A DNA stretch of 64,000 bases. It comes from G965202915 sp965202915. GTDB taxonomy: Bacteria > Pseudomonadota > Gammaproteobacteria > Eutrophobiales > Eutrophobiaceae. Position numbers and translations under genes: made by a program. The number at the start of each line of letters is the position of its first letter. Position 1 is the stretch's first letter. The stretch lies in the NCBI GenBank assembly GCA_965202915.1, contig OZ241847.1:1550001-1614000 (forward strand). The letters run 5' to 3'. The notes beneath the pieces are model-generated. The model saw only the letters and a list, made by a program, of their open reading frames with translations. It did not search any database and was not told where the DNA came from. Positions 1 through 10,120 of this stretch are shown here, one piece after another.

Positions 1-688
1 GTTGCAACGTCGGCAACAGCCGTTGCTGTAAATCGGCCAACGGGCCGGCCTCACCGGCAAACAGATAGCGAAACCTGATCCGGCTGCCCGGCTGCACCAC
101 CCGGGTGGAATCAACGTCATCCCAGTGCATCATAATGCGCGGGGTAAAACTGTAAAAATTATTGCCGCGGTCGGGTTCAAATACCAGGATCCGGGTTATC
201 TTCAAACTGCGTTCACCGATGGTGAGCATCTCGCCCTGAGCAAGGCCCAATTCATGCAACACCCGATTCTCCACCCAAATCTCTCCCGGCGGCGGGCCGT
301 GGTCGCTGGACTCGGCCTTGCCAAACACGCCGTCGCTGATCTGCAACCGGCCGCGTAAGGGGTAGAGATCCGATACCGCTTTAACGCTGCTCAGCAAAAA
401 CCCGTCATTGCCGTAGGCCATGGTTGGAAATATCAACAACCGTGCCTGCGTCAGGGCCGCCGGCTTAATAATATTCAATTGTTGCGGGGTCAATTCCGCC
501 GTTGACTGCAATACCAGATCCGCCGCCAGCACTTCCCTGGATTGCTGATCAAACAGTTGTTCCAGGCGATTCCCCAGCAGAGTAATACTAAACGTCACCG
601 CACAGGCGACCGCAATCGCGGCACAGAATAATCGCACCGCCGCCAACCGCGACTGCCTTTGAATCAATCTCAGGTAAAAGCTGATCAC
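1..688 (-). CDS. ABC transporter permease, FtsX/YbbP-like (N-terminal part, cut by window edge)
   Basis: The minus strand is open from a GTG at 688 to the window edge, giving about 229 residues. It starts 1 base after the stop of the ATPase gene, so the two are translationally linked. Near the N-terminus comes a positively charged stretch and then one membrane helix (residues about 18-38, rich in A, I, V and L). A periplasmic-type domain follows, containing the phrase LLIFPTMAYGND. This matches the YbbP/FtsX-type permeases that pair with LolD-like ATPases in E. coli ybbA-ybbP, next to tesA. The rest of the protein, including the remaining membrane helices, lies outside the window. Substrate unknown. 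The family call rests on the layout and the partner more than on motifs. Confidence 0.75.
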   Translation of the reverse strand, partial: MISFYLRLIQRQSRLAAVRLFCAAIAVACAVTFSITLLGNRLEQLFDQQSREVLAADLVLQSTAELTPQQLNIIKPAALTQARLLIFPTMAYGNDGFLLSSVKAVSDLYPLRGRLQISDGVFGKAESSDHGPPPGEIWVENRVLHELGLAQGEMLTIGERSLKITRILVFEPDRGNNFYSFTPRIMMHWDDVDSTRVVQPGSRIRFRYLFAGEAGPLADLQQRLLPTLQ

Positions 689-1364
<676 letters not shown>

Positions 1365-1372
<8 letters not shown>

Positions 1373-1985
1373 TGAACGCAATTTTATTTTATCATTAATA
1401 TTGTTGCTGGCCAGCACGCCGGCAACGGCGGCCACCATCCTGGTGATGGGTGACAGCCTCAGTGCCGCCTATGGTATCGAATTAGAGCGGGGATGGGTAA
1501 ATTTATTACGCGCCAGGCTCAGGCAAACCGATACCGAGGCCCAATGGCGGGTGATCAATGCCTCGGTCAGCGGCGAAACCACCGCCGGCGGCCTCGCGCG
1601 CCTGCCTGATCTGCTCGACCAATACCGGCCGGCCCTGTGCATTATTGAACTCGGGGCCAATGACGGCCTGCGCGGCTTATCGCTTGAGCGCATGCGTCTG
1701 CACCTGAATCGGATGACCGGTTTATGCGGACAATATGGCGAGGTATTGTTGCTGGGGATGAAACTGCCGCCCAATTACGGCGGCAAATATGCCCGCGGCT
1801 TTGCCCAAACCTTTACCCTGGTCGCCGAACAAAATAATATCGCCCTGGTGCCTTTTTTTCTCGATGGCGTCGCCCTCAAACCGGAGTATATGCAGGCCGA
1901 TGAACTCCATCCCACCGCCGCCGCGCAAGCGCTGATTCTGGAGAATATCTGGCCGTCATTGAGCAAACTGTTGGAATCATTATGA
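1365..1985 (+). CDS. tesA: Arylesterase / acyl-CoA thioesterase I (SGNH hydrolase)
   Basis: A 206-residue GDSL/SGNH hydrolase with a GTG start and a signal peptide (hydrophobic stretch at residues 8-22, cleavage after about TPATAA), hence periplasmic. Block I has the nucleophile in GDSLSAAYG, block II the Gly in SVSGETTAGG, block III the Asn in GANDGLR, and block V the Asp and His in DELHPTAAAQ, so the catalytic set is complete. The family hydrolyses thioesters, esters and lysophospholipids. Its start overlaps that of the divergent ATPase gene. A possible terminator hairpin follows the stop, in the short gap to the convergent amidohydrolase gene. Confidence 0.93.
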
Positions 1986-1986
1986 A

Positions 1987-2015
1987 CCCGGCGATGGCCG
2001 GGCCGGCGCGCTTTT
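1987..2015. terminator. Hairpin between convergent tesA and amidohydrolase genes
   Basis: CCCGGC (1987-1992) and GCCGGG (1997-2002) form a perfect 6-bp stem with a GATG loop. A short T-rich stretch (TTTTA) follows about 10 bases later. It lies immediately after the tesA stop and overlaps the end of the convergent gene. The T run is weak, so termination is inferred. Confidence 0.45.
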
Positions 2016-3102
2016 AATGCTCGGCGCGGCCAAGTTTGCCAACCCGCTTCAAAAACACCGAACGCGGCACGCCAAACGCCTCCAGGGTCATCACGTCACG
2101 GTCCCAGCGATTGTCGATGCCACTGATGCGCCAGGCATTGCCGACGCCGATATGATTAACATGGTACCAGGGCGAGACCAATGGAAAATACTGCAGGGGC
2201 CAGTCGGAGCCATAAATCATCCTGTCGGTGAGTCCGGGCATGCGCAGCGCCCTGGCCAGATAACCGACCTTATTGAGCAGGGTCAAACTGGAAATATCGG
2301 CATAGAAATTCGGATATTGATCGAACATCGGCAATATCCGTTCAAAGTTATCCTGACCCTCGGATTTACCGGTCGTCCCGATATGGGCGGCGATCACGAT
2401 CACCCCCAGGCTCAATGGCAATTTCAACCTTAGCGGATCGGCCAACTCATCGCGGGCACCGGGCAGGGAACGTTCCTTGCCGGTATGGCTCAGTAAGGGC
2501 ATCTCCAATTCCGCCATCTTGTTATAAAAACGCACAAACCGCCGATCGGCGGGATCAATATCCATGGTCGAAGGGATCCATTTGACCAAAACCGCACCCT
2601 GCCGGTCGGCCTCGATCAAACGCTCGACGGCGTCATCACGATTGGGGTTAATGCTTGCGCCAAACAATAATCCGGGATATTTCGCGGTTTCCCCGGCGAC
2701 GTACTCATTGGGCACGTAGAACAGGGTACGATCTCTATCCAGCCGCCCGGTGTCCGGATCGATCACCCCATCCATTGCCAGGATAACGGCGGCATCGACA
2801 TATTTTGATCGCTCGATGCGGGCATTCAATTTTTTCACCAGGATCGAATCGCCGTGCATCTCCAGTTCCCGATGGGAAACGCCCATCCATTTCATAAAAA
2901 ACCCGAACCGAAAATTTTCCCGCATTACCCTGTTGACGTAACATCCCGACCCCTTATGACCCAGGCCGGCGATATGGACGTGCCAGTCAATGACGTCTGA
3001 TTGCCGGAGTGCGTCGGCGGCAAACACCGACGGATTTAACCCCAGTATGATCAGCGATACCGCTGTAATGATCACCCGCTTTATTGTGGCAGATATCGTC
3101 AT
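2014..3102 (-). CDS. Secreted metal-dependent hydrolase, amidohydrolase-2 family
   Basis: 362 residues with an N-terminal signal peptide (hydrophobic core at residues about 9-27, cleavage near SVFAADA). The first strand of the TIM barrel carries the metal-binding pattern DWHVH (residues about 39-43). Later elements fit the amidohydrolase-2 fold: MDGVID, VLVKWIPSTMDID, LLSHTGKE with a metal-ligand-type His, VIAAHIGTTG, and IYGSDWPLQYFP with the conserved late Asp. The substrate cannot be read from the sequence. It is downstream of atpC in the same direction, separated by 80 bases and a weak hairpin, and may be transcribed separately. Confidence 0.82.
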   Translation of the reverse strand: MTISATIKRVIITAVSLIILGLNPSVFAADALRQSDVIDWHVHIAGLGHKGSGCYVNRVMRENFRFGFFMKWMGVSHRELEMHGDSILVKKLNARIERSKYVDAAVILAMDGVIDPDTGRLDRDRTLFYVPNEYVAGETAKYPGLLFGASINPNRDDAVERLIEADRQGAVLVKWIPSTMDIDPADRRFVRFYNKMAELEMPLLSHTGKERSLPGARDELADPLRLKLPLSLGVIVIAAHIGTTGKSEGQDNFERILPMFDQYPNFYADISSLTLLNKVGYLARALRMPGLTDRMIYGSDWPLQYFPLVSPWYHVNHIGVGNAWRISGIDNRWDRDVMTLEAFGVPRSVFLKRVGKLGRAEH

Positions 3103-3142
3103 AATATGGCGTATAAACCGATGATCACCGTTGCCAGGTGAG

Positions 3143-3165
3143 CCCGCCGACGCCGCTTTGGCGGG
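3143..3165 (-). terminator. Possible terminator hairpin at the end of the atp operon
   Basis: CCCGCC (3143-3148) pairs with GGCGGG (3160-3165) with an 11-base loop, in the 80-base gap after atpC. There is no T run on the transcript side, so this may only be an attenuating hairpin. Confidence 0.3.
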
Positions 3166-3182
3166 ATGAGGATAGCGTGGCG

Positions 3183-3599
3183 CTATTTCCGGCGCAATCG
3201 CTGAACGGCGCGCAACTGTGCCGCCAGCTCCGCATGCTCGGCCAGGGCGGTGGCATAATCAATTTTGGCGTCATGTTCATGGATCACTCTTGCGGCCTCT
3301 TCCTTGGCCTTTAATATCGAGGCCTCATCCAGATCATCGGCACGCTGGGCGGTGTCCGACAACACGATGACCAGATTGGGTTGCACCTCAAGCATGCCGC
3401 CCGATACATAGAAGGCCTCCTCAACGCCGTCCGGCTGTTGCACCCTGACCTCACCCGGCCCCAGATTGGTCACCAGTGGGGTATGCCCCGGGGCGATCCC
3501 GACCTCACCGAGCACCGCCGGGGCAAACACCATTGTGGCCTCGCCGGAAAAGATTTCCTTTTCGGTGCTGACGATATCGACGTGTATGGTGTTGGCCAT
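3183..3599 (-). CDS. atpC: F1 ATP synthase epsilon subunit
   Basis: 138 residues from ATG at 3599 (MANTIHVDIVSTEKEIFSG). The frame stays open further upstream, but that extension overlaps atpD and does not resemble the family. The N-terminal beta-sandwich shows the family phrases GEVGIAPGHTPLVTNLGPGEVR and YVSGGMLEVQPN. The C-terminal two-helix part (AKEEAARVIHEHDAKIDYATALAEHAEL) is the regulatory helical hairpin. It couples the central stalk to the c-ring and moderates ATP hydrolysis. It is the last gene of the atp operon, 16 bases after atpD. Confidence 0.96.
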   Translation of the reverse strand: MANTIHVDIVSTEKEIFSGEATMVFAPAVLGEVGIAPGHTPLVTNLGPGEVRVQQPDGVEEAFYVSGGMLEVQPNLVIVLSDTAQRADDLDEASILKAKEEAARVIHEHDAKIDYATALAEHAELAAQLRAVQRLRRK

Positions 3600-3615
3600 C
3601 GGCTGATCCGTCGAA

Positions 3616-5019
3616 TTATAAGGTGGTGGCCTTTTCCTGCGCCTGGTCAATATCGCCTATCATATAAAATGCCTGCTCGGGCAGATTATCATGCTTGCCA
3701 TCGACGATTTCCCGGAACCCGCGAATGGTATCCTTCAATGCCACAAATTCACCATCCTGGCCGGTAAATACCTTTGCCACCGAATAGGGCTGCGACAAAA
3801 AGCGCTGCACCTTGCGGGCGCGGGAGACGATCAATTTATCTTCTTCCGACAATTCATCCATGCCCAGAATTGCAATAATATCCCGCAATTCCTTATAACG
3901 CTGCAAGGTGTTTTGCACGGCGCGGGCGGTATCGTAATGTTCCTGTCCGACGATCAGCGGGTCCAGTTGCCGCGAGGTTGAATCCAGCGGGTCGACCGCC
4001 GGATAAATACCCAGTTCGGCGATTTGCCGCGACAACACCACAGTCGCGTCAAGATGGGCAAAGGTGGTCGCCGGCGAAGGATCGGTGAGATCATCCGCCG
4101 GCACATAGACTGCCTGTATGGAAGTAATCGAACCGGTCTTGGTGGAAGTAATACGCTCCTGCAATTTACCCATTTCCTCGGCCAGGGTGGGCTGATAACC
4201 CACCGCCGACGGCATCCGACCCAGCAGGGCCGAACATTCCACCCCCGCCAGCGTAAAACGATAGATATTATCGATAAACAATAACACCTCACGGCCCTCA
4301 TCACGGAATTTCTCGGCCAGCGTCAAGCCGGTCAACGCCACCCGCAGGCGGTTGCCGGGCGGTTCATTCATCTGACCATACACCATGGACACCTTGGACT
4401 TTTCAAATTCCTCGGTATTGACCACCCCGGCCTCCTGCATCTCATGATAAAAATCATTACCCTCACGAGTGCGTTCACCGACGCCGGCAAACACCGACAA
4501 ACCGGCGTGCTGGGTGGCAATATTGTTAATCAGTTCCATCATATTGACGGTCTTACCGACGCCGGCGCCGCCAAACAGACCGATCTTACCGCCCTTGGCA
4601 AACGGCACCAGCAGGTCTATCACCTTGATGCCGGTCTCAAGCAGTTGCGTGGTGGGACTTAACTCGGTAAATTTTGGAGCCTCGCGGTGGATCGGCATTT
4701 TTTCGTTGGTCTCGATCTCGCCCGCATCATCGATCGGCTCACCGAGTACGTTCATGATCCGGCCCAGCGTCTTTTCACCCACCGGCACCGAAATTGCCGC
4801 GCCGGTATTATTGACCTTCAAACCCCGTCTGAGGCCGTCGGTGGAACCCAGCGCAATCGTCCGCACCACGCCGTCGCCAAGCTGCTGCTGCACCTCCAGG
4901 GTGGTGTTTATACCTTCCGCGTCCACCACCAGCGCGTCATAAATTTTTGGGATCGCGCCACCCGCAAATTCCACGTCCACGACCGCGCCGATAATTTGTA
5001 CAATATTTCCCGAATTCAC
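3616..5019 (-). CDS. atpD: F1 ATP synthase beta subunit (catalytic)
   Basis: 467 residues with a GTG start (NSGNIVQIIGAVVDVEF) preceded by an AGGGGC-type ribosome site. The P-loop is GGAGVGKTVN; the catalytic region includes GERTREGND, LLFIDNIYRFTLAG and ALLGRMPSAVGYQPTLA. The F1 signature-like PAVDPLDSTSRQLDP is present. Length and order match the bacterial family. It forms the three catalytic sites of F1 with AtpA on the cytoplasmic side of the membrane. Confidence 0.98.
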   Translation of the reverse strand: MNSGNIVQIIGAVVDVEFAGGAIPKIYDALVVDAEGINTTLEVQQQLGDGVVRTIALGSTDGLRRGLKVNNTGAAISVPVGEKTLGRIMNVLGEPIDDAGEIETNEKMPIHREAPKFTELSPTTQLLETGIKVIDLLVPFAKGGKIGLFGGAGVGKTVNMMELINNIATQHAGLSVFAGVGERTREGNDFYHEMQEAGVVNTEEFEKSKVSMVYGQMNEPPGNRLRVALTGLTLAEKFRDEGREVLLFIDNIYRFTLAGVECSALLGRMPSAVGYQPTLAEEMGKLQERITSTKTGSITSIQAVYVPADDLTDPSPATTFAHLDATVVLSRQIAELGIYPAVDPLDSTSRQLDPLIVGQEHYDTARAVQNTLQRYKELRDIIAILGMDELSEEDKLIVSRARKVQRFLSQPYSVAKVFTGQDGEFVALKDTIRGFREIVDGKHDNLPEQAFYMIGDIDQAQEKATTL

Positions 5020-5057
5020 TTTATAAAGCCCCTCACAGTTATACTCATTGTTTCCCC

Positions 5058-5921
5058 TTACACCGCCGCCGCACCGCTTACAATCTCCGATAACTCCTGG
5101 GTGATCGCGGCCTGACGCGCCTTGTTGTAAATCAACTGCAACTCATCGATCAACTTGCCGGCGTTATCCGAGGCGCTTTTCATCGCAACCATGCGCGCCG
5201 ACTGTTCACTGGCGATATTCTCAACCACCCGTTGATACACCAGCGATTCAATATAGCGTTCCAACAGCCGATCCAGCACTTCCGACGCATCCGGTTCATA
5301 GATGTAATCCCAGTGATGCGCCATATCCTGATCCGCCTGCGGTTGAATCGGAAGCAATTGTTCAATCTCCGCTTCCTGAGCCATGGAATTGACAAAATTA
5401 TTGGAACCAATATAAAGCTCATCCAGGTCCTGCCTGCGATAGGCCTCCAGCATGATATTGATCGCGCCAATCAACGCCGCCACCGATGGCGCGTCCCCGA
5501 TATGGGTGGTCTGCCCGAGGATCCCGGCGCCTATACGGGAAAAATAACCCACCGCCTTCTGTCCGAACAGACACATGCGTATCTGCCTGCCCTGTTGCTC
5601 CCAGGCCCTCATCTGCTTTACAACGTGGCGAAACAGATTGGAATTTAACCCGCCGCACAGCCCGCGGTCGGTGGAAACAACGATCAGGCCGACGTTATTC
5701 ACAGGGTCTCTGGCCTGGGTAAAAGGATGATGATATTCCGACCTCGCCTGACTCAGATGAGCGATCACATTGCGGATCTTATCGGCATAAGGCCGGGCCG
5801 CGTTCATCCGCTCCAGGGCCTTGCGCATCTTGCTGGCCGCGACCATCTCCATCGCCCTGGTGATCTTCTGGGTATTCTTTATACTGGCGATCTTGGTGCG
5901 TACTTCCTTTTCACCGGCCAT
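5058..5921 (-). CDS. atpG: F1 ATP synthase gamma subunit
   Basis: 287 residues starting MAGEKEVRTKIASIKNTQKI, the standard N-terminal helix of the rotor subunit, with a strong AAGGAG site upstream. The central phrase VVSTDRGLCGGLNSNLF and the C-terminal helix SARMVAMKSASDNAGKLIDELQL are the conserved parts that line the alpha3beta3 cavity. It is the rotating stalk that transmits torque from the c-ring to the catalytic sites. Confidence 0.97.
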   Translation of the reverse strand: MAGEKEVRTKIASIKNTQKITRAMEMVAASKMRKALERMNAARPYADKIRNVIAHLSQARSEYHHPFTQARDPVNNVGLIVVSTDRGLCGGLNSNLFRHVVKQMRAWEQQGRQIRMCLFGQKAVGYFSRIGAGILGQTTHIGDAPSVAALIGAINIMLEAYRRQDLDELYIGSNNFVNSMAQEAEIEQLLPIQPQADQDMAHHWDYIYEPDASEVLDRLLERYIESLVYQRVVENIASEQSARMVAMKSASDNAGKLIDELQLIYNKARQAAITQELSEIVSGAAAV

Positions 5922-5973
5922 ATTTCCCCAACTCCTTCATCATCGATTGCCCATTGCCGCGCTCACGCGCCCA

Positions 5974-7515
5974 TTACCAGGTACTGTTTGATTTAAATGC
6001 CTCGATCAGCGCCTTCAAGCCGTTTTCGATCTCATCATTATAATCCCCGCTGGTGTTGATCCGCCCCATCAGGTCTTGATGCTCACTATGGGCAAAACTA
6101 TGCAGGGCACGTTCAAAATCACCAATCTTTTCCAGCTCTATATCGTCCAGATAACCCTGCTCGGCGGCAAACAGACTCACCGCCATATCGGCGACCGTCA
6201 GCGGTGAATACTGTTTTTGTTTCATCAGCTCCATCACCCGTTGCCCGCGTTCAAGCTGTTTGCGCGTCGCCTCATCCAGATCCGAGGCGAACTGCGAAAA
6301 CGCCGCCAGCTCTCTGTACTGCGCCAGCGCCAGCCGCACGCCGCCGCCCAGTTTCTTGATGATCCCGGTTTGCGCCGCGCCACCCACGCGCGAGACCGAC
6401 AGACCGGCATTAATCGCCGGCCGGAAACCGGCATTAAACAGATCGGTCTCCAGAAAGATCTGGCCGTCGGTAATCGAAATCACATTGGTGGGCACGAACG
6501 CCGACACGTCGCCGGCCTGAGTTTCAATGATCGGCAACGCAGTTAAAGAACCGGTGCGGCCGGTCACCTTGCCGCCGGTGATCCGCTCAACGTGATCGGC
6601 ATTGACCCGGGCCGCGCGCTCCAGCAAACGTGAATGCAGATAGAACACGTCGCCCGGATAGGCCTCCCGGCCGGGCGGGCGCTTCAACAACAGCGACACC
6701 TGGCGATAGGCCCAGGCCTGCTTGGTCAGATCATCGTAAATGATCAGCGCATCCTCGCCGCGGTCGCGAAAGAACTCACCCATCGCACAACCGGAATAGG
6801 GCGCAATAAACTGCATCGCCGCCGATTCAGACGCGCTCGCGGCCACCACCGTGGTATGCTCCATTGCCCCATGCTCTTCCAGCTTATGGATCACCCCATT
6901 GATGGAGGAGGCCTTCTGGCCCATCGCAACGTAAATACATTTGATGCCGGTGCCCTTCTGATTGATGATGGTATCCACCGCCACCGCGGTTTTACCGGTC
7001 TGGCGGTCGCCTATGATCAACTCGCGCTGGCCTCGGCCTATCGGCACCATCGCGTCTATCGATTTCAAACCGGTCTGCACCGGCTGGGATACCGATTGAC
7101 GGGCAATCACCCCCGGGGCGATCTTTTCTATCGGCGATGATTCGGACGACTCTATCGCCCCCCGGCCATCGATGGGCTGCCCCAGCGAATTCACCACCCG
7201 TCCGAGCAGGGCCTCACCGGTCGGCACCTCCAGGATACGGCGGGTGCATTTAACGGTGTCGCCTTCCGATACCCGTTCATAGCCCCCCAGAATAACCGCA
7301 CCCACCGAGTCACGCTCCAGATTGAGCGCCAGACCGTAAATATTATTGGGAAACTCGATCATCTCCCCCTGCATCACGTCACCCAGGCCGTGAATACGGG
7401 CGACGCCATCGGCCAGACCCACCACCGTGCCCTCGGTTCGGGCCTCGGTATCCAGGTCCAGTTGCTCGATCTTCTTCTTGATCAGTTCACTGATTTCGGC
7501 GGCATTAATTGACAT
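5974..7515 (-). CDS. atpA: F1 ATP synthase alpha subunit
   Basis: 513 residues, the normal length. It starts MSINAAEISELIKKKIEQ with GAGGAC upstream. The P-loop of the non-catalytic nucleotide site is GDRQTGKTAVAVDTI; other family landmarks are YVAMGQKASSIN, LIIYDDLTKQAWAYRQ and SVSRVGGAAQTG. It builds the F1 hexamer with AtpD. Confidence 0.98.
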   Translation of the reverse strand: MSINAAEISELIKKKIEQLDLDTEARTEGTVVGLADGVARIHGLGDVMQGEMIEFPNNIYGLALNLERDSVGAVILGGYERVSEGDTVKCTRRILEVPTGEALLGRVVNSLGQPIDGRGAIESSESSPIEKIAPGVIARQSVSQPVQTGLKSIDAMVPIGRGQRELIIGDRQTGKTAVAVDTIINQKGTGIKCIYVAMGQKASSINGVIHKLEEHGAMEHTTVVAASASESAAMQFIAPYSGCAMGEFFRDRGEDALIIYDDLTKQAWAYRQVSLLLKRPPGREAYPGDVFYLHSRLLERAARVNADHVERITGGKVTGRTGSLTALPIIETQAGDVSAFVPTNVISITDGQIFLETDLFNAGFRPAINAGLSVSRVGGAAQTGIIKKLGGGVRLALAQYRELAAFSQFASDLDEATRKQLERGQRVMELMKQKQYSPLTVADMAVSLFAAEQGYLDDIELEKIGDFERALHSFAHSEHQDLMGRINTSGDYNDEIENGLKALIEAFKSNSTW

Positions 7516-7537
7516 AAGACAGTCCTCGTTGTTACCT

Positions 7538-8080
7538 CTAATTGGTCAACATATTATTTAACTCGCGTAAGCGACCCCGTATCGACGCATCGATCACCGA
7601 ATCGCCGGCGCGGATCACCGCCCCGCCGATCAACGATCGATCCACCTCACTGACCATGCTCACTTGTTTGCCCAGTTTTTCGGCCATCGCGGCGGCGATC
7701 CTTTGTTTTTGCTCATCCGCAAGAGGATAGGCGGTGATAACGCTTATTTCGGCAACACCCTCAGCATCGGCACGCCGCTCTTCAAACAATTCAAAAATTT
7801 TCGCGGCATTGGACAAGCGCCCGGCATCGATCAATATACCGATAAAATTCGTCTCCGTTGGCGACAGGCCGTCACCGCAAATATCCAGCACCAAACGTAA
7901 CAGCCGTTGTCGATTCAATCTGGGATCATGAAGCAATAAACGCATCATCCGATCTGACGCGATCAGACTCAGGGTTTCCAGCATCGCGGTCCATTGCGCC
8001 GGGCGACCCTCCTGTTGGGCCTGTGCAAAGGCAGCCCGGGCATAAGGTCTGGCGATGGCGGCGTTATGCCTCATGCTCAA
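7538..8080 (-). CDS. atpH: ATP synthase delta subunit
   Basis: 180 residues with the family opening ARPYARAAFAQAQ and the C-terminal motif SLIGGAVIRAGDSVIDASIRG. The start at 8080 overlaps the atpF stop by 4 bases (ATGA), so translation is coupled; a second ATG lies two codons later. It joins the peripheral stalk (AtpF) to the top of F1. Confidence 0.95.
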   Translation of the reverse strand: MSMRHNAAIARPYARAAFAQAQQEGRPAQWTAMLETLSLIASDRMMRLLLHDPRLNRQRLLRLVLDICGDGLSPTETNFIGILIDAGRLSNAAKIFELFEERRADAEGVAEISVITAYPLADEQKQRIAAAMAEKLGKQVSMVSEVDRSLIGGAVIRAGDSVIDASIRGRLRELNNMLTN

Positions 8081-8547
8081 AGCTCAGTGCTGATCCTGGC
8101 CAGGACCTCAGCGTGTTTTTGCTGGTCGACCTCGCGCATCAATATCTGTTCCGCCCCAACCAGCGCCAACCTCGCAACCTGCTGTTTCAGTTCCTGGCGG
8201 GCTCTCTCCTTCTCCTGTTCGATCTCGCTGTGCGCCATCTCGATCTGACGCTCGCCTTCGACCCTGGCGGCCTGGCCCGCCTCATCTATGATCTCATCGC
8301 CGCGTTTTTGCGCCTGACTGATGATATCCGCGGCCTTTTGTTTGCCCTCCTCAATCAGAACCTGAAACCGCTGCTCAGCCTCGACCAGTTTTTTCTCACC
8401 CCGCTCGCCGGCCGCCAGTCCATCCGCGATCCGTTGTTCGCGCGCCTCGATCATACCCAATAACAAGGGCCAGACAAACTTCATACAAAACCAGACAAAA
8501 AACGCAAACGCAATCAATTGCCCCAGAAAGGTCGCATTAAAATTCAT
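8077..8547 (-). CDS. atpF: ATP synthase b subunit (peripheral stalk)
   Basis: 156 residues: one N-terminal membrane helix (residues about 4-28, ATFLGQLIAFAFFVWFCMKF) and then a long charged helix with the pattern EAREQRIADGLAAGE to about residue 150. This is the usual dimeric stator arm. It overlaps atpH by 4 bases and follows atpE by 15. Confidence 0.95.
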   Translation of the reverse strand: MNFNATFLGQLIAFAFFVWFCMKFVWPLLLGMIEAREQRIADGLAAGERGEKKLVEAEQRFQVLIEEGKQKAADIISQAQKRGDEIIDEAGQAARVEGERQIEMAHSEIEQEKERARQELKQQVARLALVGAEQILMREVDQQKHAEVLARISTEL

Positions 8548-8562
8548 GCCGACGTGTCCCGG

Positions 8563-8820
8563 TCAACCCTTCAACGCTTCAATATAAGGATTGGCAAACG
8601 TGAACCACATGCCAAACCCTATGCCGATCATAGTCACCGCGTCGATAAGCCCGGCCACCAGAAACATTTTCACCTGCAACATCGGCGCCAACTCCGGCTG
8701 CCGGGCCGCGCCTTCCAGAAACTTGCCGCCCAGGATCCCAAAGCCTATCGCGGTGCCAAATGCCCCCATGCCCAAAACCAGGAGCACGCCCAACGCCGTA
8801 AATGCCAAGATTAATTCCAT
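8563..8820 (-). CDS. atpE: ATP synthase c subunit (proton-carrying ring)
   Basis: 85 residues from ATG at 8820 (MELILAFTALG); another ATG four codons upstream is possible. There are two membrane helices with the polar loop ARQPEL between them. Helix 1 carries the glycine-rich AIGFGILGGKF, and helix 2 the ion-binding carboxylate in GLIDAVTMIG. An Asp in this place, without an obvious sodium-binding set, suggests proton coupling. Confidence 0.96.
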   Translation of the reverse strand: MELILAFTALGVLLVLGMGAFGTAIGFGILGGKFLEGAARQPELAPMLQVKMFLVAGLIDAVTMIGIGFGMWFTFANPYIEALKG

Positions 8821-8857
8821 GCTTTCCTCCACAACATATAATGATTGCCAATTCTAT

Positions 8858-9730
8858 TCAATGGTGCTCCGTCGCCATGCTAAGATAAACGATGGACAAC
8901 ATCATAAAGATAAACGCCTGCAAAATGATCACCAATATATGGAACACCGCCCAGATAAAATGGGCGGGTAATTGTACCCAACCCAGTAACGCGATCAAAA
9001 TAAAGATCAACTCCCCCGCGTAAAGATTGCCAAACAGCCGCAACGCCAGGGAAACCGGTTTCGCGATCAGTGCCACCCCCTCCAATATCAAATTAAAAGG
9101 CAACATCCACTTACCAAACGGCTGCAGGGTCAACTCGCCTATAAACCCGCCTATGCCCTTATATTTTATACTGTAAAAAATGATCAGCATAAATACCATT
9201 GCCGCCATCGCAAAGGTCGCGTTTGGATCGGTGGTGGGCACCACCTTAAAATACAAATGCGGATCACCGGCAATCGTCTGCGCCAGCCACGGCAACAAAT
9301 CAACCGGCACCAGGTCCATCAGATTCATTAAAAACACCCAGCAGAAAATAGTCAACGCCAGCGGCGCGATCACCCTGCTTTTCGCATGGAACGATTCCTT
9401 GACGCTTTTATCCACCATCTCAACTATCATCTCCAGGAACCCATACCACTTGCCCGGCACCCCCAGGGACGCATTTTTAGCCGCGCGATAAAAGCAAAAA
9501 CAAAATAACCCGCCGAGGAAAACAGACCAACCCATGGTATCAAGGTGGACCGCCGAAAAACCCATATCCCTTGCCTCGCGGGCACTGCGCGCCAGCATCC
9601 AACCGGCCTCAGTCAATATCGAACCATCCGCGCGCTGATAACCCGCCGGCAAATAACCATAAGCCATATTCTGAATATGATGGGTAATATAATCGGTGGC
9701 GGTAACCGCCCCGTGCGTATCAGATGCCAT
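8858..9730 (-). CDS. atpB: ATP synthase a subunit (Fo stator channel)
   Basis: 290 residues with five to six membrane helices. The essential Arg lies in KPVSLALRLFGNLYAGEL; the final helix (FHILVIILQAFIFMMLSIVYLSMA) is conserved. The first 60 residues form a long N-terminal stretch before the first helix. It supplies the proton half-channels against the AtpE ring. It sits between atpI and atpE as in other proteobacteria. Confidence 0.96.
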   Translation of the reverse strand: MASDTHGAVTATDYITHHIQNMAYGYLPAGYQRADGSILTEAGWMLARSAREARDMGFSAVHLDTMGWSVFLGGLFCFCFYRAAKNASLGVPGKWYGFLEMIVEMVDKSVKESFHAKSRVIAPLALTIFCWVFLMNLMDLVPVDLLPWLAQTIAGDPHLYFKVVPTTDPNATFAMAAMVFMLIIFYSIKYKGIGGFIGELTLQPFGKWMLPFNLILEGVALIAKPVSLALRLFGNLYAGELIFILIALLGWVQLPAHFIWAVFHILVIILQAFIFMMLSIVYLSMATEHH

Positions 9731-9736
9731 AATGTT

Positions 9737-10120
9737 TTATTTACTCGATACCAAAAAAGCAAACCAGTTAAAACTCAATATTGTGATATAGGATAATATA
9801 AACGCCGCAACATTCAAATCGATCAGTAAAAAAGCGGCGATAAACCCCGCCACCGTCAACGCGATCTTTGCCACCTCAGCCAGATAAAACGCCAACACCA
9901 TTTGCCCCGGCGTCATATTCTTACGACCGAACATAATCCCCGCCAATAACAACGTCCCCATGACACAGATAAACCCGCCAAGCAACGCCGAGCCGGCCGC
10001 CCGCACGTCAACCAACAGCCCCGCACCCGCGGCAATCAGCAACGAAACAAGCAACTGCGCCAACACCAGTATGCGAACGATGGAATAATCGGCTTTAATA
10101 CCCGTTTCCCCGGCAATCAC
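9737..10120 (-). CDS. atpI: ATP synthase protein I
   Basis: 127 residues, GTG start, four membrane helices. This is the usual small first gene of the atp operon, 6 bases before atpB. AtpI proteins are thought to help assemble the c-ring and are dispensable in E. coli. The call rests on position, size and topology, since the family is poorly conserved. It marks the 5' end of the operon; the promoter must lie in the repeat-rich gap beyond 10120, where I see no clear candidate. Confidence 0.85.
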   Translation of the reverse strand: MIAGETGIKADYSIVRILVLAQLLVSLLIAAGAGLLVDVRAAGSALLGGFICVMGTLLLAGIMFGRKNMTPGQMVLAFYLAEVAKIALTVAGFIAAFLLIDLNVAAFILSYITILSFNWFAFLVSSK